Shown: piece after piece, positions 37,386 to 46,645 of the stretch
Position numbering within the stretch: position 1 is the first letter of the stretch
Layout of the letters: each line of letters opens with the position of its first letter
Assembly (NCBI RefSeq): GCF_010915725.1
Contig: NZ_JAAIJR010000005.1
Location: 1-64,000 of the forward strand
DNA: 64,000 nt
Reading direction: 5' to 3'
From: Thiorhodococcus mannitoliphagus
Lineage (GTDB): Bacteria > Pseudomonadota > Gammaproteobacteria > Chromatiales > Chromatiaceae
Made by a program: the position numbers and the translations under genes
Notes under the pieces: generated by a model
Database searches by the model: none
The model's input: the letters and a program-made list of their open reading frames with translations, nothing else
Told to the model about the DNA's origin: nothing

Positions 37386-39128
37386 TCAGGCGTGATTGAG
37401 GGCGTCGAGTAGGCGCGAGGGGCTGGTGTCGTCGAGCTGGGTGAAGAGCGCTGCGACGCGTCGCTGCAGATCTTGGGTGTCGGCCTCGAGGATCAGCTCT
37501 TTGACGTCGAGGATGGCCCCTGGCTGCATGCTCAGCTCGCGCATGCCCATGCCGAGTAGGAGGCGCGTGAAGTGGGTGTCGCCGGCCATTTCGCCGCACA
37601 TGCTGACGGGAATCCCGGCGCTGTCGGCGGCCTCGATGGTCATGCGGATCAGTCTGAGAATTGCTGGGTGGATGGGATCGAAGAGATAGTTGACCGAATC
37701 GTCCAGCCGGTCCACGGCCAAGGTGTATTGGACGAGATCGTTGGTGCCGATGGAGAGGAAATCCATGCGCTTGGCGATGGCGCGGGCCGAGAGTGCCGCC
37801 GCCGGTACCTCGATCATGGCGCCGACGGGCATGTCATCGTCATAGGCTAGCCCTTGTTGATGGAGCTGTCGCTTGAACTCCTCAATGAGCGAGAGCACGG
37901 TGTCGATCTCATCGACATTCGTCACCAAGGGCAGCATGAGTCTCACGGGACCTAGCGCCGAGGCGCGCAGGATCGCCCGCAGCTGAGGGCGAAAGAGGGC
38001 GGGCTCCTTGAGGCAGAGGCGGATGGCGCGTAGACCCAGCGCCGGGTTGCAGACGCTTGAGCTACAGGCCGTCAGGCCGTCGGCGCGCTTATCGACCCCG
38101 AGGTCGAGGGTTCGAATGGTGATGGGAATGCCGTCCAGGTCCTCGAGCATCGCGGTGTAGGTTGCGAGATGCTCGTCCTCGTCCGGCAGGTCGTTCCTGC
38201 TCATGTAGAGGAATTCGGTGCGGTAAAGGCCTACGCCCACGGCACCGTTGGCGCGTGCGATGTCCACATCCTCGGGCAGCTCGAGATTGGCCTGCAGGCT
38301 GATCGAGGCGCCGTCGAGTGTCCGGGTGGGCCTGCTGACGATCTCGCGCAGCCTGCGCTGCCGGGTCTCGATGGCGCGCAGGCGCTGGCGGTAGTACTCC
38401 AAGGTGGATTCGTCGGCCTTGGCGAGGACGGTGCCCGTTTCGCCGTCCACCACCAGAGACTCGCCTGGGTGCAGGTAGCGGGTGATCTCGTGAACACCCA
38501 TCACCGCTGGAACGGCAAGGCTGCGGGCGAGGATGGCGGTGTGCGACATGGGGCCGCCGAACTCGGTGACGAAGGCCGCGGCGCCCCTGTGTCGGAGCAG
38601 AATGGCATCTGCGGGGGTCAGGTCCCGGGCGACGACCACGACCCCCTGCAAGTCCTGCTCTGCCAGGGTGCGTTGCACGCCTTCCCCGCGCAGATGGGCT
38701 TGGATCTCCTGAACGACGTGCTCGATGTCGTCTCGGCGGGTGCGCAAGTAGGGATCGTCCATCTGGTCGAAGACCTCGACCAGGGTGTCGCGATGCAACT
38801 GCAAGGCCCACTCGGCACTGCACCGCTCGTCAGCAACGATGCGCCGCACCTCGTCCACCAGGGTCCTGTCCTCGAGCATCAGCAGGTGGGCATCGATCAG
38901 CTCGGCGATCTTGAGCGGGGTGCTGGCGGGGATCTGCGTCCGCACCGTTTGAAGGGACTCATAGGCTGCCGCGACCGCAAGGTCGAAGCGCGCGATCTCG
39001 TCTGCGACCTGCTCCGCGCTGATGGCGGCTTGCGCGGCGCCGCTTTGGCCGCGCAGATCGATGAAGGCCGGTCCGATGGCCACGGAGCAGCTCGAGGCGA
39101 TACCGATCCCCTGAAAGGCGAGTGTCAC
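37386..39128 (-). CDS. ptsI: PTS enzyme I
   Basis: 580 residues. It autophosphorylates from phosphoenolpyruvate and passes phosphate to HPr. The active histidine is in FGGPMSHTAILARSLAVPAV, and the PEP-binding barrel has GVGLYRTEFLYMSR and PVSMCGEMAGD. No sugar-specific EIIBC is near, so it belongs to a regulatory PTS. Its start overlaps the HPr stop by 4 bp. Confidence 0.95.
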   Translation of the reverse strand: MTLAFQGIGIASSCSVAIGPAFIDLRGQSGAAQAAISAEQVADEIARFDLAVAAAYESLQTVRTQIPASTPLKIAELIDAHLLMLEDRTLVDEVRRIVADERCSAEWALQLHRDTLVEVFDQMDDPYLRTRRDDIEHVVQEIQAHLRGEGVQRTLAEQDLQGVVVVARDLTPADAILLRHRGAAAFVTEFGGPMSHTAILARSLAVPAVMGVHEITRYLHPGESLVVDGETGTVLAKADESTLEYYRQRLRAIETRQRRLREIVSRPTRTLDGASISLQANLELPEDVDIARANGAVGVGLYRTEFLYMSRNDLPDEDEHLATYTAMLEDLDGIPITIRTLDLGVDKRADGLTACSSSVCNPALGLRAIRLCLKEPALFRPQLRAILRASALGPVRLMLPLVTNVDEIDTVLSLIEEFKRQLHQQGLAYDDDMPVGAMIEVPAAALSARAIAKRMDFLSIGTNDLVQYTLAVDRLDDSVNYLFDPIHPAILRLIRMTIEAADSAGIPVSMCGEMAGDTHFTRLLLGMGMRELSMQPGAILDVKELILEADTQDLQRRVAALFTQLDDTSPSRLLDALNHA

Positions 39129-39394
39129 TCCGGTTCTCCGAAGCGCTCCCCGATCAAGGTTCCGATAGCCATGATGGCCTCCTCTTCGTCATTGCCCTTT
39201 GCCTCCACCGTCACCGTGGTGCCTTGACTGGCCGCAAGCATCATCACGCCCATGATGCTCTTGCAGTTGACGCTCTGAGCACATCGCTCAATGTCGATCT
39301 GGCTTTCGAAGCTCGTGGCGCACTGCACCAGCTTGGCCGCGGCGCGCGCGTGCAGTCCGAGCTTGTTACAAATCTCGAAGTCTTTACGGATCAT
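39125..39394 (-). CDS. ptsH: HPr phosphocarrier protein
   Basis: 89 residues. His15 (KLGLHARAAAKLVQ) receives phosphate from EI. Ser46 in CKSIMGVMML is the site for the HPr kinase encoded nearby. The length and the N-terminal IRKDFEICNKLG are usual for proteobacterial HPr/NPr. The regulatory state of Ser46 would tie this chain to ATP and Pi levels. Confidence 0.94.
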   Translation of the reverse strand: MIRKDFEICNKLGLHARAAAKLVQCATSFESQIDIERCAQSVNCKSIMGVMMLAASQGTTVTVEAKGNDEEEAIMAIGTLIGERFGEPE

Positions 39395-39426
39395 CCAGAG
39401 AGGAGCCCCTGATTGTTCTAAGCCTA

Positions 39427-39535
39427 GTGCTTAGGCGATTTCTGTCAAAGCTCATTGCCGCTGACCTGTCTCGATGCCTGCCTTTCGTGTCGCACCGCGC
39501 CATCTGGTATGAGATTTTCCGACAATCGCCCTATT
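39427..39535 (-). repeat. Family 3 repeat, copy 2
   Basis: On the plus strand it runs from TTAGGCGATTTCTGTCAAAG to GAGATTTTCCGACAATCGCC, i.e. inverted ends of about 15 bp. It lies between HPr and EIIA and touches the EIIA stop codon. It is the most compact copy of the family. Confidence 0.65.
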
Positions 39536-39929
39536 TGTGCGGCTCGCACAGGCGTACGCCATTGCGGCCGCCCTCCAACGCCCTGTCGACAACAGTGTCC
39601 AGGTCGAGCTGGGCGTAGTTTAACGCTCGCAAGAGCATCGGAAGGTTGACGCCAGCGAGCACCCGGCTGCGTGGGTGCCGCTCGTTCAAGGTGAGGGCAA
39701 CATTGGCGGGGGTTGCGCCGTAGACATCGGTGAGGATGAGCACACCATCGCCCTGGTCGAGATGATCGGCAAGCCGCAGCGATTGGTCGACCAATGACTC
39801 GCAGGGAGTATCGTTGACGACTTCTAGAATCTCGGCATTGGCGGGGCGCCCCCCGAGGATGTCGCTGGCGATCCGCAGCAGATCGCCGGCCAAGGGGCTG
39901 TGGGTCAGAATCAAGATGCCGACGCTCAC
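39531..39929 (-). CDS. Mannose-type PTS EIIA domain protein
   Basis: 132 residues, stand-alone EIIA of the mannose family. The phospho-acceptor is His10 in LILTHSPLAGDLL; VLILTDVYGATPANVAL and VLAGVNLPMLLRAL are family segments. Without EIIB/EIIC it is a signalling end-point for HPr phosphate. Its start overlaps the rapZ stop by 4 bp. Confidence 0.93.
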   Translation of the reverse strand: MSVGILILTHSPLAGDLLRIASDILGGRPANAEILEVVNDTPCESLVDQSLRLADHLDQGDGVLILTDVYGATPANVALTLNERHPRSRVLAGVNLPMLLRALNYAQLDLDTVVDRALEGGRNGVRLCEPHK

Positions 39930-40786
39930 GAGAGTTCCCGGTGCCTCACCATGACTTTATGGCCGAGGGCCTCGAAGTGGCGTCCCAGGGCCTCTGTCAT
40001 ATAGACGGAGCGATGCTGTCCGCCGGTGCAGCCGATGGCAATGGTCAGATAGCTGCGTCCGTCGGTCTCGAAGCTTGGAATCCAATGCTCGAAGAACGTG
40101 GTCATGTCGTCGCGCATGCGGATGACATCCGGGCTGGCCTCGAGGAAGCTCGCGACTTCTGCGTCCCGCCCGGAGAGCATGCGTAGTTCAGGCTGCCAGT
40201 GCGGATTGGGCAGGCAGCGGACATCGAAAACGAAATCCACGTCGATCGGAACACCATGCTTGAAGCCGAAGGACTTGAGCAGGATGGAGGCTTTCGGTGA
40301 GGCGCTGCCGACGAGCCAGCCGCGCACCCGGTCGCGCAGCTCGTGTACGTTGGTTTCCGTCGTGTCGATGAGGACATCGGCACACTGGCGAATGGGCTCT
40401 AGAAGCTCCTGATCGAGCTGAATCGCCTCCCGCAGGGAGCGATCGCCACGGGTCAGTGGGTGCTTGCGACGAGTCTCGCTGAAGCGTCGGATCAGGGTCT
40501 CGGTGTCCGTCTCCAGAAAGAGGACCTGGCAATCGACGCGGCTGGTCCGTGCCTCACGTATCAGCTGGGGGAGTTGTCCGAGGTCGTCGGGACTGGTGCG
40601 CGCATCGATGCCGACCGCCGTGCTGGAGAGCGCTTGGTCGTCGACTTTTCTCTCGAGCCCCTTGATCAGCTCCCTGAGCAAGAAGATGGGTAGATTGTCG
40701 ATGCAATAGAAGCCGAGGTCTTCGAGCGTGTGCAGCGCAACGCTCTTGCCGGATCCGGAGAGACCGCTGAGGATGACCAGTTTCAT
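39926..40786 (-). CDS. rapZ: RNase adapter protein RapZ
   Basis: 286 residues. Walker [17 protein letters not shown] is at residues 8-23. The family core FYCIDNLPIFLLRELI and the C-terminal CTGGQHRSVYMTEAL, which binds small RNA and hexosamine-phosphate in E. coli, are intact. RapZ directs RNase E to the GlmZ RNA and so controls glucosamine-6-phosphate synthesis. It stands in the normal hprK-rapZ-EIIA order. Confidence 0.95.
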   Translation of the reverse strand: MKLVILSGLSGSGKSVALHTLEDLGFYCIDNLPIFLLRELIKGLERKVDDQALSSTAVGIDARTSPDDLGQLPQLIREARTSRVDCQVLFLETDTETLIRRFSETRRKHPLTRGDRSLREAIQLDQELLEPIRQCADVLIDTTETNVHELRDRVRGWLVGSASPKASILLKSFGFKHGVPIDVDFVFDVRCLPNPHWQPELRMLSGRDAEVASFLEASPDVIRMRDDMTTFFEHWIPSFETDGRSYLTIAIGCTGGQHRSVYMTEALGRHFEALGHKVMVRHRELS

Positions 40787-40840
40787 TGGATGTGCTGTCT
40801 GTCAGGGCGAAAAGGTTTGTCGCAGCGCATCAAGGCAACG

Positions 40841-41803
40841 TCAGGGCTGAGCCGCCGGTGGTTCGGGGCGGTCTTGGCTGATGGCCCGTGCCTGGCGGTC
40901 GATGAAGTCCACCCCTGCATCATAGCCGCGAATTCGGAGGATCTGGTGCCTGACCGCAGCCTCGACCAGGATGGCAAGATTGCGGCCGGGCGCGACCGGC
41001 ATGACGATCTTGGGGATGGCAACGCCCAGTACGAGCATGGCAGAGAGACTCCCGGTGAGACGATCGATGCAGGCCAGCTGCTGCTGGTCCAGCGGTTTGA
41101 GATCGATGACGAGATTGAGCGTCTTGTTGCGCAGGACGGCCCCTTCTCCAAACATCGCGCGGATGTTCAGGATACCCAGTCCGCGCACCTCTAGAAAGTC
41201 GCGTAGCGTCTCCGGGCAAGTGCCTTCGATGGTCTCAGGTGCGATGCGGGCGAACCTGGGCGCGTCGTCCGCGATGATACGATGGCCGCGCGTAATGAGG
41301 TCGAGTGCCAGCTCGCTCTTGCCGACTGCAGGGTCGCCGATGAGCAGCACGCCCATCCCAAGCACTTCAATGAAGACCCCATGCATGGTCTTGCGCTCTG
41401 CGAGCGCATGCGTCAAGAAGTAGCGTAGATGATTGATCAGCTCTTGGTCGCCGAGTGACGATCCGAGCAGCGGCGTTTGGGTCCGCTGGGCCTCGTCGCG
41501 CACATCCGGGTCTGGCTCGATGTCATCCGTGAAGATGACGGCGGCAGGGCGGTCGGCGAAGAGCTTCTTGACGGTCTCACTATAGGCCGTGGTCCCGAGT
41601 GTCGTCAGATAGCGCTGCTCCGGATGCCCCACGACCTGGAGACGGTTGGGGTGAATACAGTTCAGCGAGCCGATCAGGGACTGTTGCACCTGCTCTGGCG
41701 CGTCGCCTCGCAGTAAGCGCCTAATCTTGGGCTCGGCCGTCAGCCAGCGCAGCTTCAGCTGAGGTGCGGTCTGATCGACGATGGATTGGAGGCTGTCGAG
41801 CAT
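40841..41803 (-). CDS. hprK: HPr kinase/phosphorylase
   Basis: 320 residues. It phosphorylates or dephosphorylates Ser46 of HPr. Walker A LLIGDPAVGKSELALDLI lies mid-protein, RIIADDAPRF follows, and EVRGLGILNIRAMFGEGAV is the HprK signature. Presence in a gammaproteobacterium-like PTS cluster fits the regulatory, not transport, role. It is followed by rapZ. Confidence 0.95.
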   Translation of the reverse strand: MLDSLQSIVDQTAPQLKLRWLTAEPKIRRLLRGDAPEQVQQSLIGSLNCIHPNRLQVVGHPEQRYLTTLGTTAYSETVKKLFADRPAAVIFTDDIEPDPDVRDEAQRTQTPLLGSSLGDQELINHLRYFLTHALAERKTMHGVFIEVLGMGVLLIGDPAVGKSELALDLITRGHRIIADDAPRFARIAPETIEGTCPETLRDFLEVRGLGILNIRAMFGEGAVLRNKTLNLVIDLKPLDQQQLACIDRLTGSLSAMLVLGVAIPKIVMPVAPGRNLAILVEAAVRHQILRIRGYDAGVDFIDRQARAISQDRPEPPAAQP

Positions 41804-41830
41804 GACGACGACCCTTGCCGGGGTATTTCC

Positions 41831-42280
41831 TCAGTCGCTCTTCAGGACTTCCAGCAGGTCTGCGGCCGACGCAGCTTCGCGAAGCCGCGAACGGATGCCG
41901 GCCTTGCTGAAGAGGCTAGCCAGATGCGCGAGGAGCTGCAGATGCTCTTCGTTCGCCTCCTCTGGCACGAGCAGCGCGAAGGCCAAGTCGACCGGTTCGC
42001 CGTCTGCGGCATCGTAGTCGACGCCCTTGCTCGTCTGCACGAATGCGCCTAGGACCTGGGTCACGTCCTTGAGGCGGGCATGGGGCAGCGCGATGCCATG
42101 CCCCAGCCCGGTGCTGCCAAGGCGTTCGCGCTCCAGCAGTCGTTCGAAGACCGTCTCGGCCTGAATGCGTGGGTGATCCTTTGCTAAGAGTTCCGCCAGT
42201 GTTTCCAGAAGTCGCTTCTTGCTGGCGATCTCCATCCCACAGCCGATTCTGGCCTCGCTAATCAGGTCAGGGCTGAACAT
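41831..42280 (-). CDS. ptsN: Nitrogen-regulatory PTS EIIA
   Basis: 149 residues. His67 in GHGIALPHARL accepts phosphate from the HPr relay. The N-terminal SKKRLLETLAELLAKDHP matches EIIA-Ntr proteins and supports the start at 42280. It controls K transport, phosphate and sigma-54-linked functions in relatives. It begins a second transcription unit, since a terminator separates it from hpf. Confidence 0.94.
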   Translation of the reverse strand: MFSPDLISEARIGCGMEIASKKRLLETLAELLAKDHPRIQAETVFERLLERERLGSTGLGHGIALPHARLKDVTQVLGAFVQTSKGVDYDAADGEPVDLAFALLVPEEANEEHLQLLAHLASLFSKAGIRSRLREAASAADLLEVLKSD

Positions 42281-42433
42281 GGGGCCGACTCCAAATAGCC
42301 TCGAGTGTGGCCATTGTGCGCGTGCTGGATGGGTGACAAGGGCTGTTTTTGTTCATGCCGTCTAATACCTCGGGTCATGATTTAGAACACGAGACCCAAG
42401 CATCTAGATGTGCTTATCTGCGGTCGTCTCAAT

Positions 42434-42472
42434 GAAAAACACCTCGAACGGTCTATCCGCCCGTCCGAGGTG
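42434..42472 (-). terminator. Rho-independent terminator after hpf
   Basis: Reading the minus strand: CACCTCGGACGG pairs with CCGTTCGAGGTG and is followed by TTTTTC. It lies in the 410-bp gap 42281-42690 between hpf and ptsN, so rpoN-hpf transcripts should end before ptsN. I see nothing else in this gap apart from the presumed ptsN promoter. Confidence 0.75.
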
Positions 42473-42690
42473 CTGCGAGCATGCGCTCAGAAAACGCTGA
42501 TGCAAAGCGCCGCCGATATCGGCAAGACGGTCTCCCAATCACCAAGGCCATCAAATCGCTGCGCACTGGGTCAGCTGGGCATTGGCTCAAGGGATGCGTC
42601 TGCCCCTTCCGGGCGCTCTATTCTACGGAACGAATCATCCGCTGCCACAAAAAGTCGCTTGGCGGTGTTCGCCTGTCGAAGGCAGATCGC

Positions 42691-43014
42691 TCACTCGGCC
42701 TCGACGATCTTGACCGCCCCGCCGCGGTGGCTGCTCTTTTTCTCCTTGTGACGAATGACCTGTCTGTCGAGCTTGTCGATCAGACCATCAATGGCCGCAT
42801 ACATATCCTCGTGGACGGAGTCCGCAAAGACCTTGCCTCCGTTGACGTGCAGCGTCGCCTCTGCCTTCTGCGACAGCTTCTCAACGCTGAGGACAACGTG
42901 GGCGTTTATGACGTGGTCGAAATGTCGTGCGAGACGGTCGAATTTGCTGTCGACGTAAGACTTCAGCGCTTCGGTGACGTCGATGTGGTGACCCGTCAGG
43001 TTGATCTGCATCAT
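42691..43014 (-). CDS. hpf: Ribosome hibernation promoting factor
   Basis: 107 residues, the short form (HPF/RaiA type) that binds the 30S decoding site and stabilises inactive ribosomes in stationary phase. INLTGHHIDVTEALKSYV at the start and LHVNGGKVFADSVHEDMYAA, AIDGLIDKLDRQVIRHKEK are family segments. GAAGGAG precedes the first ATG. It follows rpoN by 29 bp, as usual. Confidence 0.94.
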   Translation of the reverse strand: MMQINLTGHHIDVTEALKSYVDSKFDRLARHFDHVINAHVVLSVEKLSQKAEATLHVNGGKVFADSVHEDMYAAIDGLIDKLDRQVIRHKEKKSSHRGGAVKIVEAE

Positions 43015-43043
43015 GTGACTCCTTCAAAGGTTCAAACGGCCTG

Positions 43044-44528
43044 TTAAGCCAGGCGTTTGCGCTCGTTCGAGGGTGGGATACCCATTGCCTCGCGGTATTT
43101 GGCGACTGTTCGTCGTGCGACATTGATGCCCTGATTGCCAAGCTCTTGGGCGATTTTGCTGTCGCTCAATGGCTTCTTGGGGGGCTCCCCGGAGATGAGC
43201 TTACGAATCAGGGCGCGAATTGCCGTCGACGAGCATTCGCCGCCAGATGCTGTGTTGACGTGAGAGGAGAAGAAATACTTGAACTCGAAGGTGCCGCGAG
43301 GCGTGTGCATGTATTTCTGCGTGGTGACCCGAGAGACCGTCGACTCATGTAGCTCAAGGACTTCGGCGATGTCGCGCAGCACCATGGGGCGCATGCCTTC
43401 GTCGCCATGTTCGAAGAAATCCTGCTGCATCTCGACGATCTTTGATCCCACTCGCAGCACCGTGTCGTTGCGGCTCGCCAAGCTCTTGATAAACCAGCGG
43501 GCCTCTTGCAGATGGCTCTTGAGCGTGGTGCTGTCCGCGCTTTGATCCGCGCGTCGGACCAAGCTCGCATAGTCTGCATTCACTCTCAGTTTGGGCGTCG
43601 ATTCCGCATTTAGCTCGACGAGCCAGCGCCCCTCTTTCTTGCGCACGAAGATGTCGGGGACAACGTACTCCGATGGCGCCGTTTCAATCAAGCTGCCTGG
43701 CTTCGGGTGCAGGCTGCGAATCAGGCCCAGGGCGTCGACGACCTCCTCTTCCGAGAGCTTGAGGAGCTTCATCAGGGCGTTGACATCGCTGCGCGGCAGG
43801 TGGTCGAAGCCCTTGTCGCAGATGGCGATGGCCTGACTCCGCAGTTCGGTGTCGGCGGGCAGCTGGCGCAGTTGAATGAGCAGGCATTCTTGAACGCTGC
43901 GGGCGCCAATCCCAGCGGGATCGAGCGACTGCACGTGGTGGATCTGGGCCTCGATCTCCTCCGGGCTGATCGAGTCGTTGTCGATCGTGGCCATTAGGTC
44001 GTCGACATCGCTGCGCAAGTAGCCGGCGGCATCGATGGCGTCGATGATGGCCTGGCAGATCATGAAGTCTCGATCGCTGAGTCGGCTGAGGTTCAGCTGC
44101 CACGCGAGGTGATCCTGCAGGGTCTGAGGACGGCTGCGGTGGGCGAGGGGGTCGAACTCCGAGCCGTCGTCAGCGCCATGGGGCGTGGTTGGCAGGTAGC
44201 TGTCGTAGACGTCCGCCCATTGGGTGTCGACCGGCAGGTCTTCCGGCATCTCGCTGGACTCGGCGCGAATCTCTCGATCCACCTTGAGATCCTGCTCGCC
44301 CGCAGTGGCTTCTTGCTGCTCGGCGCGGCTCGGTCCGCTCTCCTGGGCGATAGGCTCGCTGTGGCGATCAGCATCATCGCCCTCCTCAAGCATGAGGTTG
44401 GTGTCGAGCGCCTCTTGAATCTCCTTCTGCAGGTCAAGCGAGGAGAGCTGCAGCAGCTTGATGGCTTGCTGCAGCTGGGGCGTCATCGTGAGATGCTGGC
44501 TAAGGCGAAGCTGTATGGATTGCTTCAT
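43044..44528 (-). CDS. rpoN: RNA polymerase sigma-54 factor
   Basis: 494 residues. The activator-contact region I (LRLSQHLTMTPQLQQAIKLL), an acidic region II rich in Asp/Glu (about 45-115), the core-binding region and the C-terminal RpoN box ARRTVAKYRE are all seen. It reads -24/-12 promoters with activators such as the FHA-AAA protein at 57920. Full length. Confidence 0.96.
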   Translation of the reverse strand: MKQSIQLRLSQHLTMTPQLQQAIKLLQLSSLDLQKEIQEALDTNLMLEEGDDADRHSEPIAQESGPSRAEQQEATAGEQDLKVDREIRAESSEMPEDLPVDTQWADVYDSYLPTTPHGADDGSEFDPLAHRSRPQTLQDHLAWQLNLSRLSDRDFMICQAIIDAIDAAGYLRSDVDDLMATIDNDSISPEEIEAQIHHVQSLDPAGIGARSVQECLLIQLRQLPADTELRSQAIAICDKGFDHLPRSDVNALMKLLKLSEEEVVDALGLIRSLHPKPGSLIETAPSEYVVPDIFVRKKEGRWLVELNAESTPKLRVNADYASLVRRADQSADSTTLKSHLQEARWFIKSLASRNDTVLRVGSKIVEMQQDFFEHGDEGMRPMVLRDIAEVLELHESTVSRVTTQKYMHTPRGTFEFKYFFSSHVNTASGGECSSTAIRALIRKLISGEPPKKPLSDSKIAQELGNQGINVARRTVAKYREAMGIPPSNERKRLA

Positions 44529-44661
44529 CGATGGCGCTGGCGTAGTGAGATGAGCCGGTTCAAGTAGTTCAAAGCAATAAGGGTGCCTAGGTCGATTCTA
44601 GCCTAATTGTCTCTGCGAAAACGTCAAGTCGTCGGCTTAGGTGAACTATTTCACAGGAGCG

Positions 44662-44679
44662 CGCCGGCCGAAACCGGCG
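44662..44679 (-). terminator. Hairpin downstream of lptB
   Basis: CGCCGG and CCGGCG with a 6-nt loop, 16 bp after the lptB stop on the minus strand. No T-run. It may separate lpt transcription from rpoN. Confidence 0.45.
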
Positions 44680-44694
44680 TTAGCGGCTCCGTCC

Positions 44695-45420
44695 CTACAT
44701 CGAGAAGTCCTCGCCGAGATAGACGTCTCTCACCTGCTGGTCCGCGAGCAGCTCGGCCGGCTCTCCCGAGGCGATCACCGTCCCCGCGTTGATGATGTAG
44801 CCGCGATCGCAGATGTCGAGCGTCTCGCGCACATTGTGATCTGTGATCAGGACGCCGATGCGGCGCTCGCGCAGATGGGAGACGATGGCCTTGATATCCC
44901 CGACCGCGATGGGGTCCACGCCCGCGAATGGCTCGTCGAGCAGCATGACGGCTGGATCCACGGCAAGCGCGCGGGCGATCTCGAGTCGTCGGCGCTCCCC
45001 TCCGGAGAGGCTGAGGGCCAGGGAGTCGGCGACGTGGGCGATCCCGAGTTCTTCGAGCAGATGCTCGCAGCGCTGCTCGCGTTCCGGGCGCTTGAGTTCT
45101 TTGCGGGTCTCGAGGATGGCCATGATGTTCTCGCGTGCGCTGAGCTTGCGAAAGACCGATGCCTCTTGCGCCAGGTAGCTCAGCCCGGATCTGGCGCGGG
45201 CGTGCATCGGAAGGCGGGTGATGTCGCGCTCGCTCAGCAGGATGCGGCCCTTGTCGGCAGGAATGAGGCCGACGATCAGATAGAAGCAAGTGGTCTTGCC
45301 GGCACCGTTGGGGCCGAGCAAGCCGACCACTTCGCCGGCGTTGACCTGCACGCTGACGTCTCGCACGACCTGACGGCTGCGGTAGTGCTTCTGCAGATGC
45401 TCGGCGCGCAGCGCGCTCAA
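44695..45420 (-). CDS. lptB: LPS export ABC transporter ATPase
   Basis: 241 residues if started at the TTG at 45420, which has AGGAG upstream and gives the normal LptB length; no ATG fits. LptB powers extraction of lipopolysaccharide from the inner membrane with LptFG. Walker [17 protein letters not shown], signature [15 protein letters not shown], Walker [14 protein letters not shown] and the switch histidine in [11 protein letters not shown] are present. Confidence 0.95.
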   Translation of the reverse strand: MSALRAEHLQKHYRSRQVVRDVSVQVNAGEVVGLLGPNGAGKTTCFYLIVGLIPADKGRILLSERDITRLPMHARARSGLSYLAQEASVFRKLSARENIMAILETRKELKRPEREQRCEHLLEELGIAHVADSLALSLSGGERRRLEIARALAVDPAVMLLDEPFAGVDPIAVGDIKAIVSHLRERRIGVLITDHNVRETLDICDRGYIINAGTVIASGEPAELLADQQVRDVYLGEDFSM

Positions 45421-45445
45421 GGGCGGGCTCTCCTGCTCAGGGCTT

Positions 45446-45964
45446 TCATTCCTGCTCCGGGGTGATCGTGATCTTGACCCGGCCGGATCCGCCGGCGCGG
45501 AATTGTGCCTTGGCGCGATCGTAGACGATGCGCTCGCCCGCCAGTCGGTCGGCACCCTGGATCAGCAGCCCATCGCCAATCAGGGTCAGTTCATCTTTGT
45601 CAGCATCATATTCCATGCGCTTGGCGAAGGCCTGAACCTCGCCTTCGTCATTGTCGCGCAGTTGCCTGTATTTGGCGGGGTTCCCGAGCGCGATGATGAG
45701 TCTGGGCTGGCGGTCTTTGCGATGATAGACCGTCACATGATCGGCTAGCAGACGCATGCTGCCCTGGTCGACTTGGACATTGCCCACGTAGACGCTGGTG
45801 CTATCGCTCTCGCGCACCTCGACGTCGTCCGCCTCGATGAAGACCGGCTGTTTGGCATCGTCCTTCAGCGCCCAAGCGGGCATCCATGTGCACGCGGCGA
45901 TGAGTGCGAGAATGACGGCTTGCGGCCATGGCTGCCGCAGGGATGGGACTGCTGCCAACCTCAA
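45446..45964 (-). CDS. lptA: LPS transport periplasmic protein LptA
   Basis: 172 residues from a TTG at 45964 overlapping the lptC stop (TTGA), eight bases after GAGGAG. A signal peptide ([17 protein letters not shown]) is followed by the OstA beta-jellyroll: [34 protein letters not shown] and [14 protein letters not shown]. It forms the periplasmic LPS bridge. The start is inferred; a second TTG at 45958 is possible. Confidence 0.92.
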   Translation of the reverse strand: MRLAAVPSLRQPWPQAVILALIAACTWMPAWALKDDAKQPVFIEADDVEVRESDSTSVYVGNVQVDQGSMRLLADHVTVYHRKDRQPRLIIALGNPAKYRQLRDNDEGEVQAFAKRMEYDADKDELTLIGDGLLIQGADRLAGERIVYDRAKAQFRAGGSGRVKITITPEQE

Positions 45965-46575
45965 GGCTGGGACTCCTCTTCGGGGGCGAGCCGGATGCGC
46001 GCGCGGCCGTGGAAGGTGGAACGGGTCGGCTCGTTGTACCACAGCCGCATCCCTTGCGCCGTGAGTGTGTCGCCGTCGCTACGGATGCTGACGGGAAGGT
46101 CGGTCTCGGCGAGCGCCTCAGCGCGCAGGATGTCGATCTGCTCGGTCTCCAGGTGGGTCGGTCGGTAGTCGCCGTCACCCTCGCGGTCGAGCTGGACGTT
46201 TCCAGAGAGGCGCACGCGCTCGCCGCTGTCGAACACCGTCCCTGTCCGTGCGCGGGCAGTCCAGGGCGGCCCCTCGGTCTGAAAGAGTTCCATGCGCGGT
46301 TGGGTCAGCTCCGAGACGTCTTCGCTGGCGAAATGGCGCAGCTCTTGCGCGATCAGCTTGCGGCTGGGCCGGCCTGAGGCGTCCGTCTCGACGGCGGAGA
46401 AATCGCGCACGACATAGTCGGGCAGGCGCTGACGCGCCCCCAGCAGTGGCGTTTCTTGCGCGCTTGTGTGCAGCAGCCACCAGGCCGTGAGGCCGATGGC
46501 GCCGAGCAGCGCGAGCAGCAGGAGCTGACGCCGTGACCAGCCATAGCCGTTGGCGTGTGGGGCGTAGCGGGTCAT
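45961..46575 (-). CDS. lptC: LPS export protein LptC
   Basis: 204 residues. One N-terminal membrane helix (LLLLALLGAIGLTAWWLL) and a jellyroll periplasmic domain (LPDYVVRDFSAVETDASGR, GERVRLSGNVQLDRE) anchor the LPS bridge to the LptBFG pump. It lies between kdsC and lptA in the standard order. Confidence 0.93.
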   Translation of the reverse strand: MTRYAPHANGYGWSRRQLLLLALLGAIGLTAWWLLHTSAQETPLLGARQRLPDYVVRDFSAVETDASGRPSRKLIAQELRHFASEDVSELTQPRMELFQTEGPPWTARARTGTVFDSGERVRLSGNVQLDREGDGDYRPTHLETEQIDILRAEALAETDLPVSIRSDGDTLTAQGMRLWYNEPTRSTFHGRARIRLAPEEESQP

Positions 46576-46597
46576 GCTTCGCGCATCATGATCAATC

Positions 46598-46645
46598 GTG
46601 CGTCATCGTCAATAGTGCGTCATCGTCAATAGTGCGCCATCATCG
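46598..46645. repeat. 17-bp tandem repeat (2.8 copies)
   Basis: GTGCGTCATCGTCAATA occurs twice in tandem and a partial third copy (GTGCGCCATCATCG) follows. It spans the lptC-kdsC gap and the last codons and stop of kdsC. Confidence 0.8.
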
